Shown here piece after piece: positions 1-6,227 of a stretch of 13,099 bases of DNA (its first letter is position 1; every line of letters starts with the position of its first letter). Below the pieces are notes generated by a model, which was not told the DNA's origin, did no database searches, and saw only the letters and a program-made list of their open reading frames with translations. Location: the NCBI GenBank assembly GCA_964469555.1, contig CAYYAQ010000143.1:1-13099 (forward strand), in the 5' to 3' direction. The position numbers were made by a program, and so were the translations under genes. This DNA comes from CAYYAQ01 sp964469555. GTDB lineage: Bacteria > Planctomycetota > UBA1135 > UBA2386.

Positions 1-111
1 GGGGCAGAGCCCCCGGAGTCGATTCGTCGGGTATTGAGTAGCTTGGGGCTACCGGAGAACCCGCCGGCGCGCTCGCCACTGCGTGGGGTGGTGGTGGGGT
101 TGTCGTTCTGA
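1..111 (+). CDS. C-terminal tail of an IS91-like transposase (partial, runs off the left edge)
   Basis: Frame 1 is open from the first base to a TGA at 109-111 and gives 36 residues. The stretch ESIRRVLSSLGLPENPPARS resembles the end of IS91-family (Y2, HUH-type) transposases, which commonly finish with an RRIL-HLGLP-PP-APAR-like segment after the catalytic domain. The catalytic HUH and tyrosine motifs would lie left of the window, so activity cannot be judged. The last residues (GVVVGLSF) are not a known signature and could be read-through into flanking DNA. The call rests on remembered family similarity over about 25 residues. Another protein with a helix-LGLP-PP tail is possible. Confidence 0.5.
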   Translation, partial: GAEPPESIRRVLSSLGLPENPPARSPLRGVVVGLSF

Positions 112-324
112 GGACGGTGGAGGAATGACGGTTGGGGATGCCAGTCCGAGTTGGTGTTGGTGTTGTGGGCGGGGTGTGCGCGTTGGGCTGTGGAGGGCTA
201 TTTACCGGTGTCTTTTCGGGTCGCGAGGGGGAGTGGCGTAGCCCATGCTTGGGTCGGGGAGGTTGCGGTTACTGGTGGAGCCTGGATGTTCTTGGCTTGT
301 CCCGCCTACCCTCAGAACGTTGTG
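112..324. other. G/T-rich non-coding stretch downstream of the transposase tail
   Basis: About 210 bases lie between the transposase stop and the stop of the convergent SBBP gene. The plus strand is visibly enriched in G and T (for example the GTTGGTGTTGGTGTTGTGGG tract near 152). Short open frames here give glycine/tryptophan-rich peptides without recognisable domains, so I call no gene. A small CCCA-tgct-TGGG inverted repeat lies at about 243-254. If the left gene is an IS91-like transposase, one terminus of the element could lie in this stretch, but I cannot identify the end. Confidence 0.4.
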
Positions 325-2835
325 TCATCGTTGGAACGTGATCTCCAAAGCGTTCGACGCGGACAGTCCCCATACAGGACACGGTGCAGGTGAAGTCGGC
401 GTGCCCCACACGAACTGCGTGTAGACCTTGAACCCGATCAACTGGTTGTCGACGGGGATCGGCAATGCTGCCTTCACCGCGCCGACCGAATCGCTGCTGA
501 TCGGGAAGATGAAGAAGAACGCTGCGCCGGGGTGTACGTAGATACCGGCGTTCATGATGACGACCGGTGATTGCAATCCCGCGGCGCTCAATCCAAAGAA
601 CCCGCTCGTGCTCGGTTGTGCGTTCGTGCACGTGATCGCCCAACTCGGCGTTCCGATCCGTGGCATCGATGTCACGTCCATCGCCATGGGGCCGAAGCAC
701 CCGGGACTCGACGTGCCGTAGGCCTTCACACCCGTCGGCAGCAGGTCCATGCGAACGATGATCGCATCGTTGCCGCCATTGTGGGTCGTGTCGAAGGCGC
801 CGGCGGTCACGGGCATGTTCACGGATCCGGAGTTGCCGGCCACGGTGAGAACGTTGGCACCGTCCAGGACGCCGTGGCGGAAGTTGTCGTTGCCGTTCGA
901 ACCGAACACCGTCGAGTAGCGCAGTGCCGTCCCGTTGCGAGCGAACCGCGCGACGAACCCGTCCCAGCCTCCGTTGAACCCGGGGTCGTAGGAACCCATC
1001 GTCGTCGGGAATCCGGGTGACGTCGTGTTTCCGATCGCGGTGACAACTCCATCGGATTCGATCTGGAGGTCGCTCACGTTGTCGACCCTGCTCGCTCCGA
1101 TGAATGTCGAGAAGCCGAGGACGGATCCGTTCACCAGCAGCTGCGTTACGAAGCCGTCGTCATTGCCGTTGTGGGTGGTGTCGAAGGCGCCAGTCGATGT
1201 CGGGAAGTCTGTCGATTGGGTCCGTCCACCGACCACGACGATTTGCGACCGGTCGACGGCGATGGCATTTCCGACGTCGTTCTTCGACCCGCCGAGGAGG
1301 GTCGACCACTTGAGTCCGTTGCCGGTGGGTGTCAGTGCGAAGGCGAACGCGTCCTGGCCACCGTTGTGTGTCGTGTCGTACGCGCCGGCCGTCGTCGGGA
1401 AGTTCGTCGAGTACGTGTTGCCGGCGACGAGCGCCTCCTCCGCGGAACCGAGTGTCACACTGCCAGCCTGGTCGTCCAGAGATCCGCCCGCGTAGGTTGC
1501 ATAGACCAGACTCTTCCCGTTGGCGGCCACCTTCGCGACGAACACGTCGTTGCCGCCGTTGTATGACGTATCGTAGGCGCCGCTCGTCGCCGGAAAGTCG
1601 TTCGAAGCGGTGTGGCCCACTGCGGTCGCGTCTCCCTTCGAGTCGACGACGATATCCCACGCCCATTCTCTTCCGCGGCCCCCGACGAACGTCGAGTAGA
1701 TCAGCGCGGCGCCGTTTGGAGAGAGTCGCGTGACGAAGACATCTTGCCCGCCGCCGTTGTGTGTCGTGTCGTAGGCCCCGGTGGTCGTCGGGAAGTTCGT
1801 CGACCCCGTGGTTCCTGTGACGGTCGCCGACCCATTCTTGTCGAGGGCGAGACCCCAACCGGTGTCGCCGCTCGTCCCGCCGAGGAACGTCGCGTACGAG
1901 AGACTCTTGCCGTCGGGTGCGAGGCGCAGCACGTAGACATCGTCCGCTCCGTAGGGTGACGTCCGATAGGCGCCGGTCGTGCTGGGGAACAGAGTCGAGA
2001 TCGTCTGTCCGGTCACGAACGTGTGACCCGTCGCGTCGACGGCTATGGCTCGACCCCAGTCTGCCTTCGCACCGCCGACGAACGTCGAGAATACGAGTAC
2101 GGGGTCGACGACCAACGCGAGGTCCATTCGCCGGTCGGGGACGGCGAACGCGAAGCGATGGTCGTCGAGGAGGTCGAAGCGGCAGCCGACGGGAATCTCC
2201 GCCCCGGTCGCGTCGATCTGCCAACTGATCGGTGGCTCCAGGCGGAGTTGGCCAACCGGGGTCGCGACGACGAGCGAACCGTCTGTCTCCAGCCGAAGGG
2301 AATCCGCGCCTTCGCAGTTCACGACAAACTGTCCGAGGTCGGCACCGGGCGCGACGAGCACGTCGAACTCGACCGACCCAGACCCTTCGCGCACGCGCAG
2401 GTCGACGCCGTCGTACAGGTCACGGTAGATCACGGATGCGAAGGTCGACACTTCGGTGCGCCAGCGCGATGGCTCATCGCCGAGGAAGAAGTTGTAATGC
2501 CCCGGTTGGCGCTTCTCCCCGATCATGCTTACGTGGTCCGCACCGTTCTCGAAGGCCATGCGCACGACGGCGCCGCGCACCGACTCATCTTGCGCCCGCG
2601 ACTCGAGCTGGACGACCATCGCGTCGGGCTCGAGCCGTGCCACCAGGCCGCCGCGCCTCGCGACGAATCTCGCCGCCGATTCCCATTGACCTCGGTTTTC
2701 TACGAATGACAGGGGCAGGCTTGCGAATGCGGAGACAGGTGACGCATGCGGTGTCTCGGGTTTGGATACGGAATCCGGTAAGAAGACAACGACGGTCAGG
2801 GCGACGGCGAGGAGAGAGAGTCTTCGTGTGTGCAT
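325..2835 (-). CDS. Secreted SBBP-repeat beta-propeller protein with planctomycete C-terminal module
   Basis: The 836-residue protein starts with a signal peptide (MHTRRLSLLAVALTVVVFLP). An N-terminal domain of the type preceding SBBP repeats follows, with the hallmark SFVENRGQWE near residues 43-52. Seven SBBP repeats then run from about residue 249 to 705, each with a [FYW]S/AT-x-x-G-G start, FPTT-GA-Y/F-DTTHNGG in the middle and DxFV at the end. The last 130 residues form a cysteine-containing beta-rich module (YGTSSPGC start, LPIPVDNQLIGF near the end). It resembles a C-terminal domain recurring in secreted proteins of marine planctomycetes. SBBP proteins are predicted extracellular beta-propellers with no established reaction; adhesion or surface display is the usual guess. 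A GTG seven codons upstream (2856) is in frame, but it overlaps the best -10 candidate and precedes the signal peptide, so the ATG at 2835 is preferred. Confidence 0.88.
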   Translation of the reverse strand: MHTRRLSLLAVALTVVVFLPDSVSKPETPHASPVSAFASLPLSFVENRGQWESAARFVARRGGLVARLEPDAMVVQLESRAQDESVRGAVVRMAFENGADHVSMIGEKRQPGHYNFFLGDEPSRWRTEVSTFASVIYRDLYDGVDLRVREGSGSVEFDVLVAPGADLGQFVVNCEGADSLRLETDGSLVVATPVGQLRLEPPISWQIDATGAEIPVGCRFDLLDDHRFAFAVPDRRMDLALVVDPVLVFSTFVGGAKADWGRAIAVDATGHTFVTGQTISTLFPSTTGAYRTSPYGADDVYVLRLAPDGKSLSYATFLGGTSGDTGWGLALDKNGSATVTGTTGSTNFPTTTGAYDTTHNGGGQDVFVTRLSPNGAALIYSTFVGGRGREWAWDIVVDSKGDATAVGHTASNDFPATSGAYDTSYNGGNDVFVAKVAANGKSLVYATYAGGSLDDQAGSVTLGSAEEALVAGNTYSTNFPTTAGAYDTTHNGGQDAFAFALTPTGNGLKWSTLLGGSKNDVGNAIAVDRSQIVVVGGRTQSTDFPTSTGAFDTTHNGNDDGFVTQLLVNGSVLGFSTFIGASRVDNVSDLQIESDGVVTAIGNTTSPGFPTTMGSYDPGFNGGWDGFVARFARNGTALRYSTVFGSNGNDNFRHGVLDGANVLTVAGNSGSVNMPVTAGAFDTTHNGGNDAIIVRMDLLPTGVKAYGTSSPGCFGPMAMDVTSMPRIGTPSWAITCTNAQPSTSGFFGLSAAGLQSPVVIMNAGIYVHPGAAFFFIFPISSDSVGAVKAALPIPVDNQLIGFKVYTQFVWGTPTSPAPCPVWGLSASNALEITFQR
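721..2091 (-). repeat. Seven tandem SBBP coding repeats, about 195 bp each
   Basis: The [FYW]-[SA]-T-x-x-G-[GAS] motif starts at residues 249, 314, 380, 445, 510, 575 and 640 of the 836-residue protein. The spacing is 65 residues five times and 66 once. At the DNA level the plus strand shows recurrent copies of a segment like CCGTTGTGTGTCGTGTCGTA at about 1364 and 1755, with diverged copies near 779, 1170 and 1557. Copies are diverged rather than identical, so this is an old protein-coding expansion, not a recent tandem duplication. Confidence 0.85.
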
Positions 2836-2854
2836 GGATAAGGCCTCTGCGAGC

Positions 2855-2883
2855 ACTGTATCCGGATTCCAGCATCAACTCAC
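2855..2883 (-). promoter_or_regulatory. Candidate promoter of the SBBP gene
   Basis: On the minus strand a TACAGT hexamer (2855-2860) lies 17 bases downstream of GTGAGT (2878-2883, three of six matches to TTGACA). The expected transcript start is about 12 bases before the ATG at 2835. It sits back to back with the promoter candidate for the rightward stub gene. This is pattern matching only. Confidence 0.3.
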
Positions 2884-2888
2884 GACGT

Positions 2889-2918
2889 TCGACATGTCAG
2901 CACGCGATTCGCTAAGCT
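2889..2918 (+). promoter_or_regulatory. Candidate promoter of the HEAT-like stub, leaderless type
   Basis: TCGACA (2889-2894, five of six matches to TTGACA), an 18-base spacer and TAAGCT (2913-2918) form the best-looking sigma-70-type promoter in the window. The ATG at 2926 follows seven bases after the -10, so the transcript would begin at or next to the start codon and carry no Shine-Dalgarno sequence. The intact promoter in front of a broken gene suggests that the truncation is recent. Confidence 0.45.
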
Positions 2919-2925
2919 GACGACG

Positions 2926-3288
2926 ATGGAGCGAATGTGTGTGGCACTCGTGTCGGTTTGCGTGCTGGCGAACACCGCCGTGAGCCAGATCGGAACCGAA
3001 CGTGTTGCGGACCCAAAGAAGGAAGCTCGCAAACAGGCGATGCGGTTGATTCGCGCGCTGGAGCTTCCCGACAAACGAGCCGATGCTGCGCCGAAACTCC
3101 TGAAGCTCGGACAGAAGGCTGTGCCGAGCCGGTGTACACGAGCCTATCCGCGAAGAGACTTGTGCGCGGATCTGAGCTTGTTGCCCCAGGCAAAGGGTGC
3201 GCGCTTCTTCTTCCCCTGTGCCTCGATATCGACACTGGTGGCGAACGGGGCGAGGACAAGGATGAGGGTGGATCTCAGCATGGCTTGA
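2926..3288 (+). pseudogene. 5' remnant of a secreted HEAT-repeat-like gene
   Basis: The frame begins with a convincing signal peptide (MERMCVALVSVCVLANTAVS) and continues through residue 68 as a charged helical segment. Its ALELPDKRADAAPKLLKLG and QKAVPS portion looks like the first helix pair of HEAT/PBS-type repeats, which normally continues into several more repeats. After S68 (about base 3129) the composition changes abruptly to a Cys/Arg/Phe-rich sequence with no repeat character. That remainder overlaps an opposite-strand reading frame that looks more natural, so I regard the open frame from 3130 to 3288 as accidental. The family assignment comes from about 40 residues and is tentative. 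A genuine short secreted protein of 120 residues is the alternative. Confidence 0.45.
3144..3281 (-). pseudogene. 5' remnant of a secreted protein, possibly esterase-like
   Basis: A 45-residue frame starts with a plausible signal peptide (MLRSTLILVLAPFATSVDIE) and continues with AQGKKKRAPFAWGNKLRS, then ends at a TAG (3144-3146). Planctomycete secreted esterases of the enterochelin-esterase/D type often have a basic KKR-P-F-W-N-K-L segment just after the signal peptide, before their catalytic domain. Here everything downstream of that segment is missing. The ATG lies 29 bases after the stop of the minus-strand haem-protein gene, so it could be its co-transcribed second gene. Family assignment is a guess from a short segment. 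It could also be a chance frame. Confidence 0.35.
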
Positions 3289-3310
3289 ATTGGCCCGGTC
3301 TCGGATTCGC

Positions 3311-4618
3311 TCAACGTTGCCGGATCTGCTTCCACGCGGCGGGCACGCCGGGCTTCGTCGCCAGCAGGATCTCCAGGATGACTTGACGTTGCGCCTTGGT
3401 GATCTTCCATGCACGCCGACTTGTGCGACCAGACAGGATTCGCCCCAGGCGCTTGTAGACCCGATCGAGCACCTGCTTCGGGAGGGCATCGAAGGACGGG
3501 GAGTAGATGAGGTAACTACACGGGTAGCGAAACAGCCGCGTCTTCAGATCGAAGTCGCGCAACGAGCGGCCCTTCTCGTCTCGTCGTCCTCGCTTGGGGA
3601 ACGTCTTGGTGAAGGCCGAGGTGCCCTGGACAGGAGATGTGAGGAAGACCTCGTTCTTGAACATCAGATACTCGAGGATCTCGTTCGCCGAGCGGTCAAT
3701 CACCCGACCGGTCGCCTCACTCATCTTGTCATCGGGATCGCCGAGAGCCCGGTTCGCTTCTCGCTGCAGATACATGGCCCGCCGCGAAACGTAGTTCGCA
3801 CGCGACAGGAGATTGTGCATGTGCGTCTGATGCTCGAGGACCATCAGCGCGACGATGTCACTGTGTGATGATAGATACCGATCGGTGGCGAAGCGCCCCT
3901 TCAAGTCCGTCACGTTGGCGCCTCTATCGCGATCGAGCTTCCCGGCGTCCTCGTCCTCGGCGAGCCTGGTGTTGCCCATGTGCCGGAGATCGCCATGGGT
4001 CCCGGTGACGTACCAGCCACCCCAGCGTTGCTCGAAGGGGCTATCGTGCGTAGTAACGAAGGAACCGATGTTGGTTCGCGGATGCCCCTTCTCGTCCACG
4101 TAGACCGATCGGACGAGATTGCCGGGCCACTCGTGGGTGCGCGTCGACCCATGGCACACCAGGCACTCGCTGGTTCGCCGCACAAACCGCGGGCGATCCA
4201 CTTGGCCTTGATCCAGCGAGTAGAAGATCGGGCCTTGGTTCCGGTCCATGGCAGTGATCTCGAGGACCTTGCCGCCAGGGACAAAGCCAAGGTAGACCTC
4301 GTCGCCGAAGAACACGGATCGTGGATTTCGGGGCGAGATGACGTCGTTCTGGAAGCTGGTCTTCGAGAACACCAGGCCCTGCGTCTCGCCCGGGATCTTG
4401 AGCGCGGACATCAGTGCTTTCAGGTACCCGAACTTGGCGTCGTACTCGAGCGTGGTCTTCCCGGCTTGGATGCTGCGCGATAGCAGGGCGACTGGATCGC
4501 TCGTCTTGTGCTTCCCGTATTCGATCGGCGGCCCCTCGTAGGTTGCGCCGGACTGGGCGAAGACGGCACTGACGACGACCAACACAGAGAGTGTTCCGGT
4601 GGCGAGCGTGGCTAACAT
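3311..4618 (-). CDS. Secreted single-haem CxxCH protein of unknown function
   Basis: The 435-residue protein begins with a signal peptide (MLATLATGTLSVLVVVSAVFAQ), which fixes the ATG at 4618; the open frame extends 61 codons further upstream but that part is non-signal, low-quality sequence. One c-type haem motif lies in SECLVCHGSTRTHEWPGN (CLVCH at about 152-156). A conserved-looking stretch follows with many possible ligands (GGWYVTGTHGDLRHMGNTRL, about 200-219), and a helical segment contains HQTHMHN (about 263-269). A DKMSEATGRVIDRSANEILE helix and a basic C-terminus complete it. I recognise it as similar to uncharacterised cytochrome-like proteins of planctomycetes and other soil or marine bacteria, not to a named enzyme. 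It probably acts in the periplasm as an electron carrier or haem enzyme. It is divergent from the His-rich propeller gene. Confidence 0.8.
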   Translation of the reverse strand: MLATLATGTLSVLVVVSAVFAQSGATYEGPPIEYGKHKTSDPVALLSRSIQAGKTTLEYDAKFGYLKALMSALKIPGETQGLVFSKTSFQNDVISPRNPRSVFFGDEVYLGFVPGGKVLEITAMDRNQGPIFYSLDQGQVDRPRFVRRTSECLVCHGSTRTHEWPGNLVRSVYVDEKGHPRTNIGSFVTTHDSPFEQRWGGWYVTGTHGDLRHMGNTRLAEDEDAGKLDRDRGANVTDLKGRFATDRYLSSHSDIVALMVLEHQTHMHNLLSRANYVSRRAMYLQREANRALGDPDDKMSEATGRVIDRSANEILEYLMFKNEVFLTSPVQGTSAFTKTFPKRGRRDEKGRSLRDFDLKTRLFRYPCSYLIYSPSFDALPKQVLDRVYKRLGRILSGRTSRRAWKITKAQRQVILEILLATKPGVPAAWKQIRQR

Positions 4619-4627
4619 GCCCCCAGG

Positions 4628-4656
4628 ACCATACAGCGATATCGCGTGCGGCTCAC
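4628..4656 (-). promoter_or_regulatory. Candidate promoter of the CxxCH protein gene
   Basis: On the minus strand TATGGT (4628-4633) lies 17 bases from GTGAGC (4651-4656, three of six matches to TTGACA). The ATG is nine bases after the -10, again implying a very short or absent leader. No purine-rich Shine-Dalgarno is present at the usual distance. Confidence 0.3.
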
Positions 4657-4816
4657 GCTGGCCCAGAGAGTATGTGGGACAAGTCTGGTTTTGATGGGGT
4701 AGCCGGCCGGTCTCGGACGCCCACTCCCCGGGGTGTACGAGACTGGGCGAGGCAACATCCCACTGCCGGCGGCATCGGAGTACGTTGGCACGAAAGACCA
4801 CGCCTGGGGGCCAGCC

Positions 4817-4845
4817 TCGATGTTGCGATTCCGATCGCCTACAAC
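4817..4845 (+). promoter_or_regulatory. Candidate promoter of the His-rich propeller gene
   Basis: TCGATG (4817-4822) and TACAAC (4840-4845) are separated by 17 bases, with the ATG nine bases further at 4855. The whole 4619-4854 stretch is the shared upstream region of two divergent secreted-protein genes. I see no clear operator palindrome in it. The open frames crossing it on both strands look accidental. Confidence 0.25.
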
Positions 4846-4854
4846 TCGAGCAGC

Positions 4855-6105
4855 ATGCACAAACGGATCACTGAGAGCCTCACCGTCGTCCACCTGTTCC
4901 TCCTGCCGCTAGGCTCGCTCCGTGCCCAGGAGCACGATGGCCATCATCATGACGGCCACCAGCACAGTCATCCGCAGGCGCACGGAGAGTTACTGACAAT
5001 CGAGCACGTGCTCGCGATGAAGCAGAACAAGGGAACCGCCTCGGCAGCATCCGATGCGGCAGTAACCATCGGCTCGAGTGGCAGCGGTGCGATGACATTC
5101 GAGGTCCTCGTCACGGCGAAGAACCTCCCGAAGAAAGTCATGGAGGTGAATCCCTTTGATGGGAAGCGCAAGCGCACGATCCTCAGCTGCGCCCACGGCG
5201 GTTTCGGTCACGACTACCGCCAGGGCCGGGGTGAGGCCTACTGGTTCCTGCAGGGCGCGGGGATCATGCGCATCGAGAAGGATCGATCGAAGATCGAACT
5301 GGTAAAGACCGACCCGAGGATGTTGAAGCTCAACATGCACAACGCAACGTTCTTCGTGCACGGAGAGAAGGCCATGATCGCCTGGCCCGCGGAGGGCGGA
5401 CGGAGCGTCTTCATCACCGGCCTCGATGGCAAGCTCCTGCACACCATCGGCATACCGACGATGGATCCCTACTCGAAACGCCCCCGCTACGCTCCCACCG
5501 ACACGGCGTATCTCGACGGCCTGCTGTGGATCACGGACGGCTACGCCTCGAAGTACGTGATGTCCTACGACCTCGATAAGTCAGACTGGACCGGAACGAT
5601 CTTCGGCGGCCCCGCAAGGAAGGCAGAGCCCGGTAGGTTCGGCACGAACCACGGCATCACGATCCACAAGGGCCTGATCTACGTCGCTGGCCGACGCTTC
5701 GCACGCATCCACTCCTTCAAACCCGACACCGAGTTCGCCGGGATGTTCCCGATGCCCGATGGATCGAAGCCCTGCGACTTCGAGTTCTTCGCCCTGGATG
5801 GAAAACTCTACGGTGTTGCCGCTTCGCTCGACGCATCGGCTGACAACAGGAAGAAGGGCGACAAGGGCGCCGCGGTTTTCATCGTCGACATGTCGACCCT
5901 GAAGATCGTCTCGACCATCAAGCCGAAGGACGAACTCGGGTTGGTGAAGTTCACGCACCTTCACAACGTCTTCCCAACGGTTGATGCCGAGGGTGTGACC
6001 TTGTTCTGCCAGTCCTGGAACCCAGGCGACTTCGCAATCCTCCGCCAAACCAAGCCCATCAAGAACGTCAAGCCTGGGAAGGTCCGCGTTCCAACACCAG
6101 AATGA
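4855..6105 (+). CDS. Secreted NHL-like beta-propeller protein with histidine-rich N-terminus
   Basis: The 416-residue protein has a signal peptide ending at LGSLRA/QE (about residue 24), which selects the ATG at 4855 over a frame open 88 codons further upstream. The mature N-terminus, residues 26-45, carries eight histidines in EHDGHHHDGHQHSHPQAHGE, a probable transition-metal-binding tail. The rest is beta-rich with blade-like repeats: YAPTDTAYLDGLLWITDGYA (about 212-231), FGTNHGITIHKGLIYVAGRR (about 262-281) and CDFEFFALDGKLYGVA (about 307-322). These resemble NHL/six-bladed propellers (APTD-x-A-G-x-I-Y-V-x-D-G-Y-x-x-x). No catalytic set is evident, and no CxxCH. Propellers of this look include peptidyl-amidating-lyase-like proteins, but I do not claim that activity. 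It probably acts outside the cytoplasmic membrane, perhaps with the divergent haem protein. Confidence 0.82.
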   Translation: MHKRITESLTVVHLFLLPLGSLRAQEHDGHHHDGHQHSHPQAHGELLTIEHVLAMKQNKGTASAASDAAVTIGSSGSGAMTFEVLVTAKNLPKKVMEVNPFDGKRKRTILSCAHGGFGHDYRQGRGEAYWFLQGAGIMRIEKDRSKIELVKTDPRMLKLNMHNATFFVHGEKAMIAWPAEGGRSVFITGLDGKLLHTIGIPTMDPYSKRPRYAPTDTAYLDGLLWITDGYASKYVMSYDLDKSDWTGTIFGGPARKAEPGRFGTNHGITIHKGLIYVAGRRFARIHSFKPDTEFAGMFPMPDGSKPCDFEFFALDGKLYGVAASLDASADNRKKGDKGAAVFIVDMSTLKIVSTIKPKDELGLVKFTHLHNVFPTVDAEGVTLFCQSWNPGDFAILRQTKPIKNVKPGKVRVPTPE

Positions 6106-6197
6106 AGGTCGGTAATCCGTACCTGTCGCCAGGGACATTTTTCGGGCCTCAGCATCCGATTCAGCACGCCGAGTACGCCGCCACCGTCTCCATTCGC

Positions 6198-6203
6198 TAG
6201 ACT
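6198..6203 (+). promoter_or_regulatory. Candidate -10 element upstream of the PSD1 gene
   Basis: TAGACT in the context ATTCGCTAGACTCGCC closely matches the ATTCGCTAAGCTGACG context at the 2926 promoter. It would start transcription about 18 bases before the ATG at 6228. No good -35 is visible 16-18 bases upstream. The 122-base gap 6106-6227 shows no clear terminator for the upstream gene, so read-through into the operon is also possible. Confidence 0.35.
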
Positions 6204-6227
6204 CGCCACCACTCCCTCCCGGTAAGC

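Noticed and set aside
721..2091. Regularly spaced DNA repeats that could suggest a CRISPR-like array
   Set aside because: The period is about 195 bases, in step with codons, and copies diverge at third positions, as expected for protein repeats.
1160..2224. A long minus-strand frame overlapping the SBBP gene and several plus-strand frames opposite it
   Set aside because: Arginine-rich products that mirror the 65-residue repeat in another frame; only the SBBP frame gives a signal peptide and domains.
2836..2856. GTG start seven codons upstream for the SBBP protein
   Set aside because: It overlaps the best -10 candidate and adds non-signal residues before a normal n-region starting at the ATG.
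4591..4854. Upstream extension of the His-rich propeller frame by 88 codons
   Set aside because: The extension lacks a signal peptide, overlaps the start of the divergent gene, and the internal ATG at 4855 is followed by a proper signal sequence.
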